Shown here: positions 1-5,923 of the stretch, piece by piece
Layout: every line of letters starts with the position of its first letter
Numbering within the stretch: the stretch's first letter is position 1
From: Erysipelotrichaceae bacterium
GTDB taxonomy: Bacteria; Bacillota_I; Bacilli_A; Erysipelotrichales; Erysipelotrichaceae
NCBI GenBank assembly: GCA_003446295.1
Contig: DMBB01000375.1
Coordinates: 1 to 6,160 of the forward strand
Reading direction: 5' to 3'
Length of the DNA stretch: 6,160 bases
The notes under the pieces: model-generated
What the model was told of the DNA's origin: nothing
Databases searched by the model: none
What the model saw: only the letters and a program-made list of their open reading frames with translations
Made by a program: the position numbers and the translations under genes

Positions 1-206
1 GCACCCAGCACGTAATCCAGTCCTTTGACGTTTTCCTCATTCAGCACATCGATCGTCAGGGTTTCCTGTTTCCACTGCACTGTCTTTCCTTTGGAGCGCT
101 CACTGGCAAACAGACGTACTTCCTCACATTCCGGCAGCTGTTCATCGATGCACTGCAGCATCTGTCTGCCTACCGCTCCTGTTGCGCCGAGAATTCCGAT
201 CTTCAT
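1..206 (-). CDS. asd: Aspartate-semialdehyde dehydrogenase, N-terminal part (cut by window edge)
   Basis: This enzyme reduces aspartyl phosphate to aspartate semialdehyde with NADPH, the second step of the aspartate pathway in the cytoplasm. Only the first 68 residues are present. They begin MKIGILGATGAVGRQML, with the glycine-rich dinucleotide loop GATGAVG at residues 7-13 and the family's FASERSKG segment at 33-40, which helps bind the NADP phosphate. The start is set by the ATGA overlap with the stop of the aspartate kinase gene and by an AAGGAG Shine-Dalgarno (complement of 214-219) 7 bases upstream, inside the kinase gene. It is the third gene of the hom-kinase-asd block. The catalytic cysteine and histidine lie beyond the window and cannot be checked. 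Identity rests on the N-terminal motifs plus the neighbouring pathway genes. Confidence 0.93.
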   Translation of the reverse strand, partial: MKIGILGATGAVGRQMLQCIDEQLPECEEVRLFASERSKGKTVQWKQETLTIDVLNEENVKGLDYVLG

Positions 207-1543
207 AACTGTTCTCCTTCTTCCTTGATAAACTTATCGTAAATGCACTGGATCGCTTTTTCAAAATCGCGGTTCAGAACGCCGACTTCAATGCACCGTT
301 CATCGTTTGTCTGCGACAGCACTTTGATGTTGATCCCGTTGTTTCCGAACTCGGAGATCAGCCTGCCGGAAATACCCGGCTGCTGTTTCATGCCGCGTCC
401 GACAATGGCTACGATCGCTACATGGTCTTCCATATGGAAGTCTTCCGGTGCCAGGTCTTCCTTGATTCTGCCGATGATCTCATACAGGCAGTGACTGACA
501 GATTCGCTGGCAACGATCACAGACACGGTATCGACCGTTGTAGGCAGCGTTTCGACCGCTACATGGAATTCTTCAAAGATCGTCAGCAGCTTTCTCAGAA
601 ACGAAATGCCTGAAACAGACTGGTTCCGCACGATCGTAATGACCGTGTAGTCCTTTCTTCCGGTAATGCCTGTAATAAAGTGCGGAGGATCCTTTTTGTC
701 GTATTCCGAGCAGTCCTCCAATATCATCGTTCCCGGATTGTCCGGTTCATTCGTATTGCGGACATTGATCGGGATATTCTTCATCTTGACCGGGAATACC
801 GCGTCATCATGCAGGACATTGGCTCCCATATAGCTCATTTCACGCAGTTCGTTGTAGTTGATGCGGGGGATCTGCAGAGGATGATCAATGATGCGGGGAT
901 CTGCCATGAAGAATCCGGATACATCCGTCCAGTTCTCATACACATCCGCGTCAATGGCATTGGCCAGGACGGAACCTGTGATATCGGAACCTCCCCTGGA
1001 CATGACACGGATCACGCCGTTGGGCAGTGCTCCGTAGAACCCCGGCACTACGATCCCTTTGGACTGGTGCGCGTATTCACCGATGACATGCGCTGTATAA
1101 TCCAGATCGATCGAACCGTCATATTTGAAGCGGATCACCTTTGAAGCATCCAGGAATGTATAATCCAGATATTCTGCCATCAGGATCGCTGTCAGATATT
1201 CGCCTCTGCTGACAAGATAGTCCTCGGACAGATCCTTTTTCATGATGGAGCGGATCTTCCCGAATTCTTCATCCAGGTCTGTTTTGAGATTCAGGTCGGA
1301 GGCAATGCTGCGGTACTTGCTTTCCACCATGGAAAAGATCGGTTCATATGTTACGCCGTACTTCAGGTGCGCATGGCAGAGATATAAAAGATCTGTCACC
1401 TTGTGATCTTCTTTGTACTCTTTGCCGCAGGCACTGACAACGATGAATTTCCTTGACGGATCCGACTGTACGATCTGTCTGACTTTGGCAAACTGCTCAG
1501 CGTTGGCAACGCTGGAGCCGCCGAACTTCGCTACTTTGATCAT
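203..1543 (-). CDS. lysC: Aspartate kinase, monofunctional, YclM/ThrD-like, with two C-terminal ACT domains
   Basis: Phosphorylates aspartate with ATP to give aspartyl phosphate, the committed step toward threonine, methionine, lysine and diaminopimelate. The 446-residue protein has the amino-acid kinase fold: KFGGSS at 6-11 (ATP/aspartate site), SRGE at 112-115, SRGGSDITG at 182-190, TDVSGF with ADPR at 206-217, and MSYMGANVLHDDAV at 236-249. Two ACT domains follow, at about 299-365 and 374-440. Length and N-terminus resemble Bacillus subtilis YclM (about 450 residues) more than the shorter alpha/beta-type kinases with an internal start. YclM is known to respond to lysine plus threonine; similar feedback here is inference. 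The ATG overlaps the hom stop as ATGA and has a GAGGTG Shine-Dalgarno (complement of 1549-1554) 5 bases away. Its own stop overlaps the asd start the same way. The symbol lysC is generic; yclM or thrD may be closer. Confidence 0.95.
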   Translation of the reverse strand: MIKVAKFGGSSVANAEQFAKVRQIVQSDPSRKFIVVSACGKEYKEDHKVTDLLYLCHAHLKYGVTYEPIFSMVESKYRSIASDLNLKTDLDEEFGKIRSIMKKDLSEDYLVSRGEYLTAILMAEYLDYTFLDASKVIRFKYDGSIDLDYTAHVIGEYAHQSKGIVVPGFYGALPNGVIRVMSRGGSDITGSVLANAIDADVYENWTDVSGFFMADPRIIDHPLQIPRINYNELREMSYMGANVLHDDAVFPVKMKNIPINVRNTNEPDNPGTMILEDCSEYDKKDPPHFITGITGRKDYTVITIVRNQSVSGISFLRKLLTIFEEFHVAVETLPTTVDTVSVIVASESVSHCLYEIIGRIKEDLAPEDFHMEDHVAIVAIVGRGMKQQPGISGRLISEFGNNGINIKVLSQTNDERCIEVGVLNRDFEKAIQCIYDKFIKEEGEQL

Positions 1544-2661
1544 CTGCTCACCTCACATACAAACACGTCCTGACGCTCCTGCATCAGAGCAGTCAGTTCC
1601 TGCAATGACATTTCCCGTGTCAGCAGCCAGCCATCATGACACTGTGCACTGACAGATTCAAACCCGGACAGGTCCTTTCCGGACACATAATATGTTCCCC
1701 GTACTGTTTCTATATGGTTGTCTGAAGTTTCCCATGTCCGGGGAATACCGGAATCACTGATCGACAGGATATCCTGTACAACAGCGTGTGCGGTCGGGAG
1801 CGAACCGGCGCCCTGGCCGCCGAAGGAAGCTGTGCCAAGTGTTCTGCAGCTCAGTTCGAACCTGTTCAGATTCGATGATACCAGGCTCATCGGATCATCC
1901 CCTTTCAGCATGACCGGCATGACGTATACCGACAGTCTGCCATAATCCAGACATCCTCTGCCGATCAGCTTGATCACGCGGCCGTCTGCCTGCGCATTTG
2001 CGATGTCTTTGGCGGCAAGATGGCGGATCCCGAAGCGCGGGACCTGTTCCGGGTCAACGGCTTTGTGAAATGCACTGAACGCTGAGATACAGCACTTATA
2101 TGCTGCATCATTGCCGTCGATGTCATCGGACGGATCAGCTTCCGCGTATCCGAGCTTCTGCGCCTCTTTCAGCGCTGCAGAGAAGTCAGCGCCTGAAGCA
2201 GTCATATCAGAGAGGATATAGTTGGTCGTTCCGTTCATGATGCCGCGGAATGAAGTAATATTATCGATCCGTCCGGTACGCTCCAGTTCATGGATCCAGG
2301 GAATGCAGCCGCCGCAGGATGCTTCAAAACGCAGGGAACGGTGATGTGCTTCGGCAGTATCCGCCAGTTCCTTCAGATGATGCGCAAGCATCTTTTTATT
2401 GGAAGTAACAGCATGCTTTCCGTTTTCCAGCGCAGTTCTGACATATGTATACGCAGGTTCGATGCCGCCCATGCATTCCACGACCACATCGATCTGCGGA
2501 TCGTTCAGTATCTGATATGCATCGGTCGTATATCTCGGATCATTTTCCTCGGACAGATCCTTCACAAGAATGGATGTGACTGTGATCTCAGGAAAATGTC
2601 CGTCAATGATCTCTGTTACGCCTTTTCCGACAACTCCGTGCCCAAGCAGTCCTATCTTCAT
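1540..2661 (-). CDS. hom: Homoserine dehydrogenase, short form without a recognisable ACT domain
   Basis: Reduces aspartate semialdehyde to homoserine with NAD(P)H, the branch point leading away from lysine. The 373-residue protein starts with a Rossmann loop, GLLGHGVVGKGV at 4-15. It has TSNKK at 86-90, GIMNGTTNYIL at 140-150, and the signature GYAEADPSDDIDGNDAAYK at 171-189. E174, D185 and K189 have the same spacing as the catalytic Glu208, Asp219 and Lys223 of the yeast enzyme. GGQGAGSLPTA at 281-291 closes the nucleotide site. Bacillus-type enzymes are about 430 residues and end in an ACT domain; here only about 50 residues follow the core, and I see no clear ACT pattern in them. Translation starts 4 bases after an AGGAGG (complement of 2666-2671). 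It is the first gene of the minus-strand block and divergent from thrC. Confidence 0.95.
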   Translation of the reverse strand: MKIGLLGHGVVGKGVTEIIDGHFPEITVTSILVKDLSEENDPRYTTDAYQILNDPQIDVVVECMGGIEPAYTYVRTALENGKHAVTSNKKMLAHHLKELADTAEAHHRSLRFEASCGGCIPWIHELERTGRIDNITSFRGIMNGTTNYILSDMTASGADFSAALKEAQKLGYAEADPSDDIDGNDAAYKCCISAFSAFHKAVDPEQVPRFGIRHLAAKDIANAQADGRVIKLIGRGCLDYGRLSVYVMPVMLKGDDPMSLVSSNLNRFELSCRTLGTASFGGQGAGSLPTAHAVVQDILSISDSGIPRTWETSDNHIETVRGTYYVSGKDLSGFESVSAQCHDGWLLTREMSLQELTALMQERQDVFVCEVSR

Positions 2662-2675
2662 AGCGCCTCCTGTTT

Positions 2676-2690
2676 CTGTATTGAATACAG
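2676..2690. promoter_or_regulatory. Perfect 7-1-7 palindrome between hom and thrC, candidate operator
   Basis: The sequence CTGTATTGAATACAG has 7-base arms that are exact reverse complements around a single G. It lies in the only intergenic gap between the divergent blocks. If the promoters proposed here are right, its centre falls near -43 for thrC, directly abutting the -35, and near +20 for hom. It could therefore act as a repressor site for either gene or an activator site for thrC. The bound protein is unknown. As RNA it could form a 6-bp stem with a 3-base loop in the hom leader, with no T-run after it, so it does not look like a terminator. The palindrome is seen directly; the operator role is inference. 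Confidence 0.55.
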
Positions 2691-2719
2691 TTGTTTTTAC
2701 AATGAGAACATAGTATCAT
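2691..2719 (+). promoter_or_regulatory. Putative sigma-A-type promoter for thrC operon
   Basis: TTGTTT at 2691-2696 and TATCAT at 2714-2719 are separated by exactly 17 bases. The -10 matches the consensus at 5 of 6 positions and the -35 at only 3 of 6, as might suit an activated promoter. Transcription would start near 2726, giving a leader of about 23 bases that holds the thrC Shine-Dalgarno. The -35 is immediately next to the palindrome at 2676-2690. Confidence 0.45.
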
Positions 2720-2738
2720 TTCATAGTCATACTTACAA
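2710..2738 (-). promoter_or_regulatory. Putative sigma-A-type promoter for hom operon
   Basis: On the minus strand TTGTAA (complement of 2733-2738) and TACTAT (complement of 2710-2715) are spaced 17 bases apart, each matching consensus at 4 of 6 positions. The predicted start near 2703 gives a leader of about 42 bases that contains the 7-1-7 palindrome and the hom Shine-Dalgarno. The -10 overlaps the proposed thrC -10 by two bases, and the -35 touches the thrC ribosome binding site. A competing TATTCA nearer hom was set aside because it would leave almost no leader. Confidence 0.4.
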
Positions 2739-2742
2739 GGAG
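2737..2742 (+). promoter_or_regulatory. Shine-Dalgarno that fixes the thrC start
   Basis: AAGGAG lies 6 bases before the ATG at 2749. The reading frame stays open upstream to 2290, antisense to hom, so this site decides the start. The protein from 2749 begins MPVYISTRN, the usual threonine synthase N-terminus. Confidence 0.9.
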
Positions 2743-2748
2743 AAAAAA

Positions 2749-4236
2749 ATGCCTGTTTATATCAGTACCAGAAATAAAAACACCCGTATAACAGCTCATG
2801 AAGCCGTTATACGCGGACTGTCACAGGACGGCGGTCTGTTTGTCCCGGAATCGATCGAGTGCATTCCGGACCCGTCCGTACTCAGTTCAGACGATTACCG
2901 TTCGATCGCCGAAGCAATCATATCCGTGTTCTTCGATGATCTGAGCAAGGATGATATCCATGCATGTGCGTACGGGGCCTATGACAGCAAATTCGATACA
3001 CCGGAGATCGTCCCCATGCGCCGTATGAGCGACGGATGGCTGATGGATCTCTGGCACGGGCCGACATCTGCATTCAAGGATCTCGCACTGACGATCCTGC
3101 CGCGCTTCATGAGCTGCGCATATGAACTGGATGAATGCAAGGATACGATCTCGATCCTGACTGCCACATCCGGTGATACCGGCAAAGCAGCGCTTTCCGG
3201 TTTCGCGGACGTACCGCACACAGCAGTGACCGTATTCTATCCGGAGGACGGCGTATCGGAAGTGCAGAAACTGCAGATGCAGACAGCATATGGAAACAAT
3301 GTGTGCGTCATTGCCGTAAAAGGCAACTTTGATGACTGTCAGCGCATGGTCAAGGAAGCAGCCGTGAGTGAAGCGGTCAAAAACGCCGCCAGAGGCGTTA
3401 GGGTATCCAGCGCCAACTCCATTAATATCGGACGGCTTGTTCCGCAGATCGTATATTATTTCTCATCCTATGCAAAGCTGGTGCATCAGGGTGCAATCAA
3501 AGCCGGAGAACCTGTCAATTTCGTTGTTCCGACCGGGAACTTCGGAGACATTCTTGCCGGTTATTATGCCCGCAGGATCGGTCTTCCCGTCAAGCACCTG
3601 ATCTGTGCATCCAACCGGAACAATGTCCTGACGGACTTTCTGGAAACAGGCACGTATGATGTGAAGCGGACGTTCTATACGACAATGTCCCCTTCCATGG
3701 ATATCCTTGTATCAAGCAATCTTGAGCGTCTGCTGTTTGAAGAAAGCGGCCATGATGACGCGCTGGTCAGAGATCTGATGGATTCTCTTTCCAGACAGGG
3801 ATCCTTCACCATTCCCGAGAATATGAAGCACTCCATATCTTCCCTGTTCAAGGGTTACTGGTGCAGTGAAGAAGACTGTGCGGAAGAGATCCGCTCACTG
3901 TATGAACGTGAGCATCTGCTGATCGATCCGCACACAGCGATCGCGCTGAACGGCATGCACCAGCATATGCGGAGCACCTCGGATCAGACGCCGTGCGTCG
4001 TGCTGTCGACTGCTTCAGCATTCAAGTTCCCGCAGGATGTTTACAGATGTCTGACCGGAGAATCCTGTGCGGACGGATTTGAAGCCATGCAGAAGCTGAG
4101 CAGTCTGACATCTGAACCGATCCCGTCCGGTCTTGCACAGCTGAAGGATCTGCCTGTGCGCTTCACTGAGAGCATTCATAAAGAAGATGGAATCAGACGG
4201 ATCTGTCAGAGGATGGAGGAGATCGCCAATGGTTAA
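2749..4236 (+). CDS. thrC: Threonine synthase (PLP-dependent)
   Basis: Converts O-phosphohomoserine and water to threonine and phosphate, the last pathway step, in the cytoplasm. The 495-residue protein belongs to the longer threonine synthase type. It starts MPVYISTRN, followed by SQDGGLFVPE at 25-34, typical of the N-terminal domain. The PLP-binding lysine is K110 within HGPTSAFKD (103-111). TATSGDTGKAA at 138-148 is the substrate/phosphate loop, SANSINIGRLVPQ at 221-233 is a family signature, and PTGNFGD at 261-267 is the PLP-phosphate loop. SPSMDIL at 314-320 is also conserved in the long type. It is the first gene of the plus-strand block. Its stop overlaps thrB by 8 bases, and the thrB Shine-Dalgarno lies in its last codons, suggesting coupled translation. 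All key residues are present. Confidence 0.96.
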   Translation: MPVYISTRNKNTRITAHEAVIRGLSQDGGLFVPESIECIPDPSVLSSDDYRSIAEAIISVFFDDLSKDDIHACAYGAYDSKFDTPEIVPMRRMSDGWLMDLWHGPTSAFKDLALTILPRFMSCAYELDECKDTISILTATSGDTGKAALSGFADVPHTAVTVFYPEDGVSEVQKLQMQTAYGNNVCVIAVKGNFDDCQRMVKEAAVSEAVKNAARGVRVSSANSINIGRLVPQIVYYFSSYAKLVHQGAIKAGEPVNFVVPTGNFGDILAGYYARRIGLPVKHLICASNRNNVLTDFLETGTYDVKRTFYTTMSPSMDILVSSNLERLLFEESGHDDALVRDLMDSLSRQGSFTIPENMKHSISSLFKGYWCSEEDCAEEIRSLYEREHLLIDPHTAIALNGMHQHMRSTSDQTPCVVLSTASAFKFPQDVYRCLTGESCADGFEAMQKLSSLTSEPIPSGLAQLKDLPVRFTESIHKEDGIRRICQRMEEIANG

Positions 4237-5119
4237 GATCAGGATCCCTGCCAGCACATCAAATCTCGGACCGGGATTTGACTGCCTTGGCCTGGCATTC
4301 AGCATTTACAATACATTCGATATTTCACTCAGCGACCATGATGAACTGGTCAATGTTGAAGAACAGTACAACAATCCCGACAATCTGTTCCTGAAGGCAT
4401 ATCACGCGGCAGGACAGTACTGCGGCTGTGACGATCACATCCGTGCAGTCTTTGACTGTGCGATCCCGGTATCCAGAGGACTTGGTTCTTCTGCTTCGCT
4501 GACCTGCGGAGGCATCAGTGCGTACGCCCTGCTTCATGAAGGAAAGCTGACCGGACAGGAAGCGCTGGAACTGAGCACCAGGCTGGAAGGTCATCCCGAC
4601 AATGCGGCACCTGCCCTGTTCGGCGGCCTGACAGCTTCGATCAATGAAGGTTCTGTCATGACGCAGAAGATGCCGCTCAGTCCGGACTGGATCTACACAC
4701 TGTACATTCCGGATGTGGAGGTATCCACGGCAGAAGCCAGACGCGCGCTTCCCGATGCATACAGCAGGCAGATCGCTGTCACCAACAGCGCTCATGCGAT
4801 CCTGCTGACCAAAGCGCTGGCTGACGGTGATCTGGAACTGCTGAAGACAGCCTCCGTCGATCATATTCACGAACCGTACAGAAAGGCTTTTATCCCCCAC
4901 TTTGACGAGGTCAAGGCGCTGGCTGTGAAAGATACGGGCGGCGTATTCCTGATCAGCGGCTCCGGTTCTACCTGCATCTCGATCAGCCTCAGCCATCTCA
5001 GCCAGGCTGTCAGGGACGCACTGAACGCATATGAAGAAAAATGGCACATCATGGAGACCAGGCCTGCTTTCCAGGGTGCCGGATACTTCAAGGAGGAAAC
5101 ATGGCATCCGATTTTCTGA
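4229..5119 (+). CDS. thrB: Homoserine kinase (GHMP kinase family)
   Basis: Phosphorylates homoserine with ATP to O-phosphohomoserine, the substrate of ThrC. The 296-residue protein has the GHMP layout: PASTSNLGPGFDCLG at 7-21 (substrate-side motif 1), PVSRGLGSSAS at 80-90 (ATP phosphate loop), EGHPDNAAPALFGG at 120-133 (typical of homoserine kinases), STAEARRALP at 166-175, and the third GHMP motif as SGSGST at 243-248, where SGAGPT is more usual. Length is normal. I chose the ATG at 4229 because it has GGAGGA (4215-4220) 8 bases before it and gives the canonical N-terminus MVKIRIPASTSNLG; an in-frame ATG at 4187 would add 14 residues without family support. It overlaps thrC by 8 bases and the next gene by 19. 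Confidence 0.96.
   Translation: MVKIRIPASTSNLGPGFDCLGLAFSIYNTFDISLSDHDELVNVEEQYNNPDNLFLKAYHAAGQYCGCDDHIRAVFDCAIPVSRGLGSSASLTCGGISAYALLHEGKLTGQEALELSTRLEGHPDNAAPALFGGLTASINEGSVMTQKMPLSPDWIYTLYIPDVEVSTAEARRALPDAYSRQIAVTNSAHAILLTKALADGDLELLKTASVDHIHEPYRKAFIPHFDEVKALAVKDTGGVFLISGSGSTCISISLSHLSQAVRDALNAYEEKWHIMETRPAFQGAGYFKEETWHPIF
5090..5096 (+). promoter_or_regulatory. Shine-Dalgarno that fixes the pheB-like start
   Basis: AAGGAGG ends 4 bases before the ATG at 5101 and lies inside the last codons of thrB. It argues against the longer in-frame start at 5041, which would place 20 extra residues deep inside thrB. Confidence 0.88.
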
Positions 5120-5538
5120 TCGTACATAAAAAGATCCTTCCGGAATATCTGGAAAAAGTGATCGAAGCCAGGGATCTTCTATCCCGTCATGAAGCGTCTT
5201 CCGTTACGGAAGCGGTCAAAATGGTCGGCATTTCAAGAAATACCTTTTATAAGTACAAAGATTATGTATTCCGTACCGAAGGCACGGAATCACGCAGAAA
5301 AGCGATCTTCTCGATCGTTCTGCTCGACAGGCCGGGCGCCCTTTCCAAAGTGATCAGCACACTGTCATCCATGCATTTATCCATCATCACCATATCCCAA
5401 TCCATTCCTGTCGCATCCAAAGCAGCCGTCACCATTGCCGTGGATATCACGGACATGACAGGCAGCGCGGATGCGGTGCTGAGTGAGCTGAGAGAGCAGG
5501 ATGATGTTCTCTCGGCACATTTGGATGCCATCGAATGA
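5101..5538 (+). CDS. pheB: UPF0735 / PheB-like ACT-domain protein with HTH-like N-terminal segment
   Basis: The 145-residue protein matches the UPF0735 family, represented by PheB (about 147 residues) beside pheA in Bacillus subtilis. The family's exact biochemical role is not established to my knowledge. Residues 8-28 (VHKKILPEYLEKVIEARDLL) and the segment SVTEAVKMVGISRNTFYKYK at 34-53 form the conserved N-terminal half; the latter looks like a helix-turn-helix, with ISRNTFYKYKD as the recognition-helix pattern. An ACT domain spans about 69-144, with DRPGALSKV at 76-84, the loop that often contacts an amino acid ligand. Its 19-base overlap with thrB implies co-translation, so a role in sensing threonine or a related amino acid is reasonable inference. 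It could be a transcription regulator, an allosteric subunit for a partner enzyme, or neither. The symbol follows family membership, not a phenylalanine role. Confidence 0.85.
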   Translation: MASDFLIVHKKILPEYLEKVIEARDLLSRHEASSVTEAVKMVGISRNTFYKYKDYVFRTEGTESRRKAIFSIVLLDRPGALSKVISTLSSMHLSIITISQSIPVASKAAVTIAVDITDMTGSADAVLSELREQDDVLSAHLDAIE

Positions 5539-5575
5539 ATGTCCATGGTAGAATATCTTCTGTTGAGGTACCGGT

Positions 5576-5923
5576 ATGAGTGATCATCTGAAACGTTTTT
5601 TATCGATCGGCCTGGCTGTATTCAACGGCTTTGTGGCATTTCTGTTCATTGCGGCCGGCTTTAGCCTCATGGATGAGGATTTCCTGCTCTTTATGGGGAT
5701 CGGAGCTGCCTTCGGGATAAACGCTGTCTTCAACGGCCTGTATGCGAAATCAGTGAAGCAGGACATTGAAATGAAGCAGCTTCTGGAGGAAGAAAACAGG
5801 AGGATGCGGCAGCTGCGCAGAACTGAATACCAGCCTGTCACAGAAGAGTTCCCGGATGAAGAGGACCTGCAGGATATCCTGACACGGAAAACACAGAACA
5901 GTGCAGAAAGGAAAACATTATGA
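5576..5923 (+). CDS. Small membrane protein of unknown function, two predicted transmembrane helices
   Basis: I do not recognise a named family for this 115-residue protein. It has a short basic N-terminus, a hydrophobic helix at about 8-29, an acidic turn (MDEDF, 32-36), a second hydrophobic helix at about 35-57, and a charged C-terminal half. Residues 58-85 are rich in Lys, Glu, Arg and Gln and look helical, perhaps coiled coil; 89-100 are acidic. Both helices contain AVFNG (14-18 and 50-54). The positive residues flanking the helices suggest both ends face the cytoplasm. Start: ATG 7 bases after GAGG (5565-5568). It follows pheB by 37 bases, and its stop overlaps the isomerase start as ATGA, which supports it being a real translated gene. 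I give no function. Confidence 0.75.
   Translation: MSDHLKRFLSIGLAVFNGFVAFLFIAAGFSLMDEDFLLFMGIGAAFGINAVFNGLYAKSVKQDIEMKQLLEEENRRMRQLRRTEYQPVTEEFPDEEDLQDILTRKTQNSAERKTL
5615..5737 (+). repeat. 15-base near-identical in-frame repeat pair in the membrane-protein gene
   Basis: Copies at 5615-5629 and 5723-5737 differ at one base (GCTGTATTCAACGGC versus GCTGTCTTCAACGGC). They are 108 bases, exactly 36 codons, apart and both encode AVFNG, one in each predicted membrane helix. The span listed runs from the first copy to the end of the second. Confidence 0.7.

Noticed and set aside
680..1144. 154-codon plus-strand open frame inside the aspartate kinase gene
   Set aside because: It is opposite the conserved catalytic region of the kinase and has no family signature.
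2290..2748. Open frame extending thrC upstream by 153 codons
   Set aside because: It runs antisense through the start of hom and across the promoter region; the AAGGAG at 2737 and the canonical N-terminus fix the start at 2749.
2662..2748. T-box, lysine riboswitch or threonine attenuator leader
   Set aside because: The whole gap is 87 bases, leaders would be about 23 and 42 bases, and there is no terminator-like hairpin with T-run and no short Thr-rich leader peptide.
3382..3399. AACGCC/GGCGTT hairpin in thrC as a terminator
   Set aside because: It is a 6-bp stem inside coding sequence and is not followed by a T-run.
4325..5107. 260-codon open frame opposite thrB
   Set aside because: It lies wholly opposite a gene with all family motifs, and its translation is rich in Arg, Cys, Gln and Ser without recognisable domains; it is a codon-bias shadow.
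5539..5575. Separate promoter for the membrane-protein gene (TAGAAT at 5549-5554)
   Set aside because: The only -35-like hexamer nearby (TTGGAT at 5521-5526) is 22 bases away, too far for normal spacing; read-through from the thrC promoter is simpler.
5616..5625. Partial copy of the intergenic palindrome (CTGTATTCAA) inside the membrane-protein gene
   Set aside because: Only one arm and the centre match, and the bases are explained by the repeated AVFNG codons.
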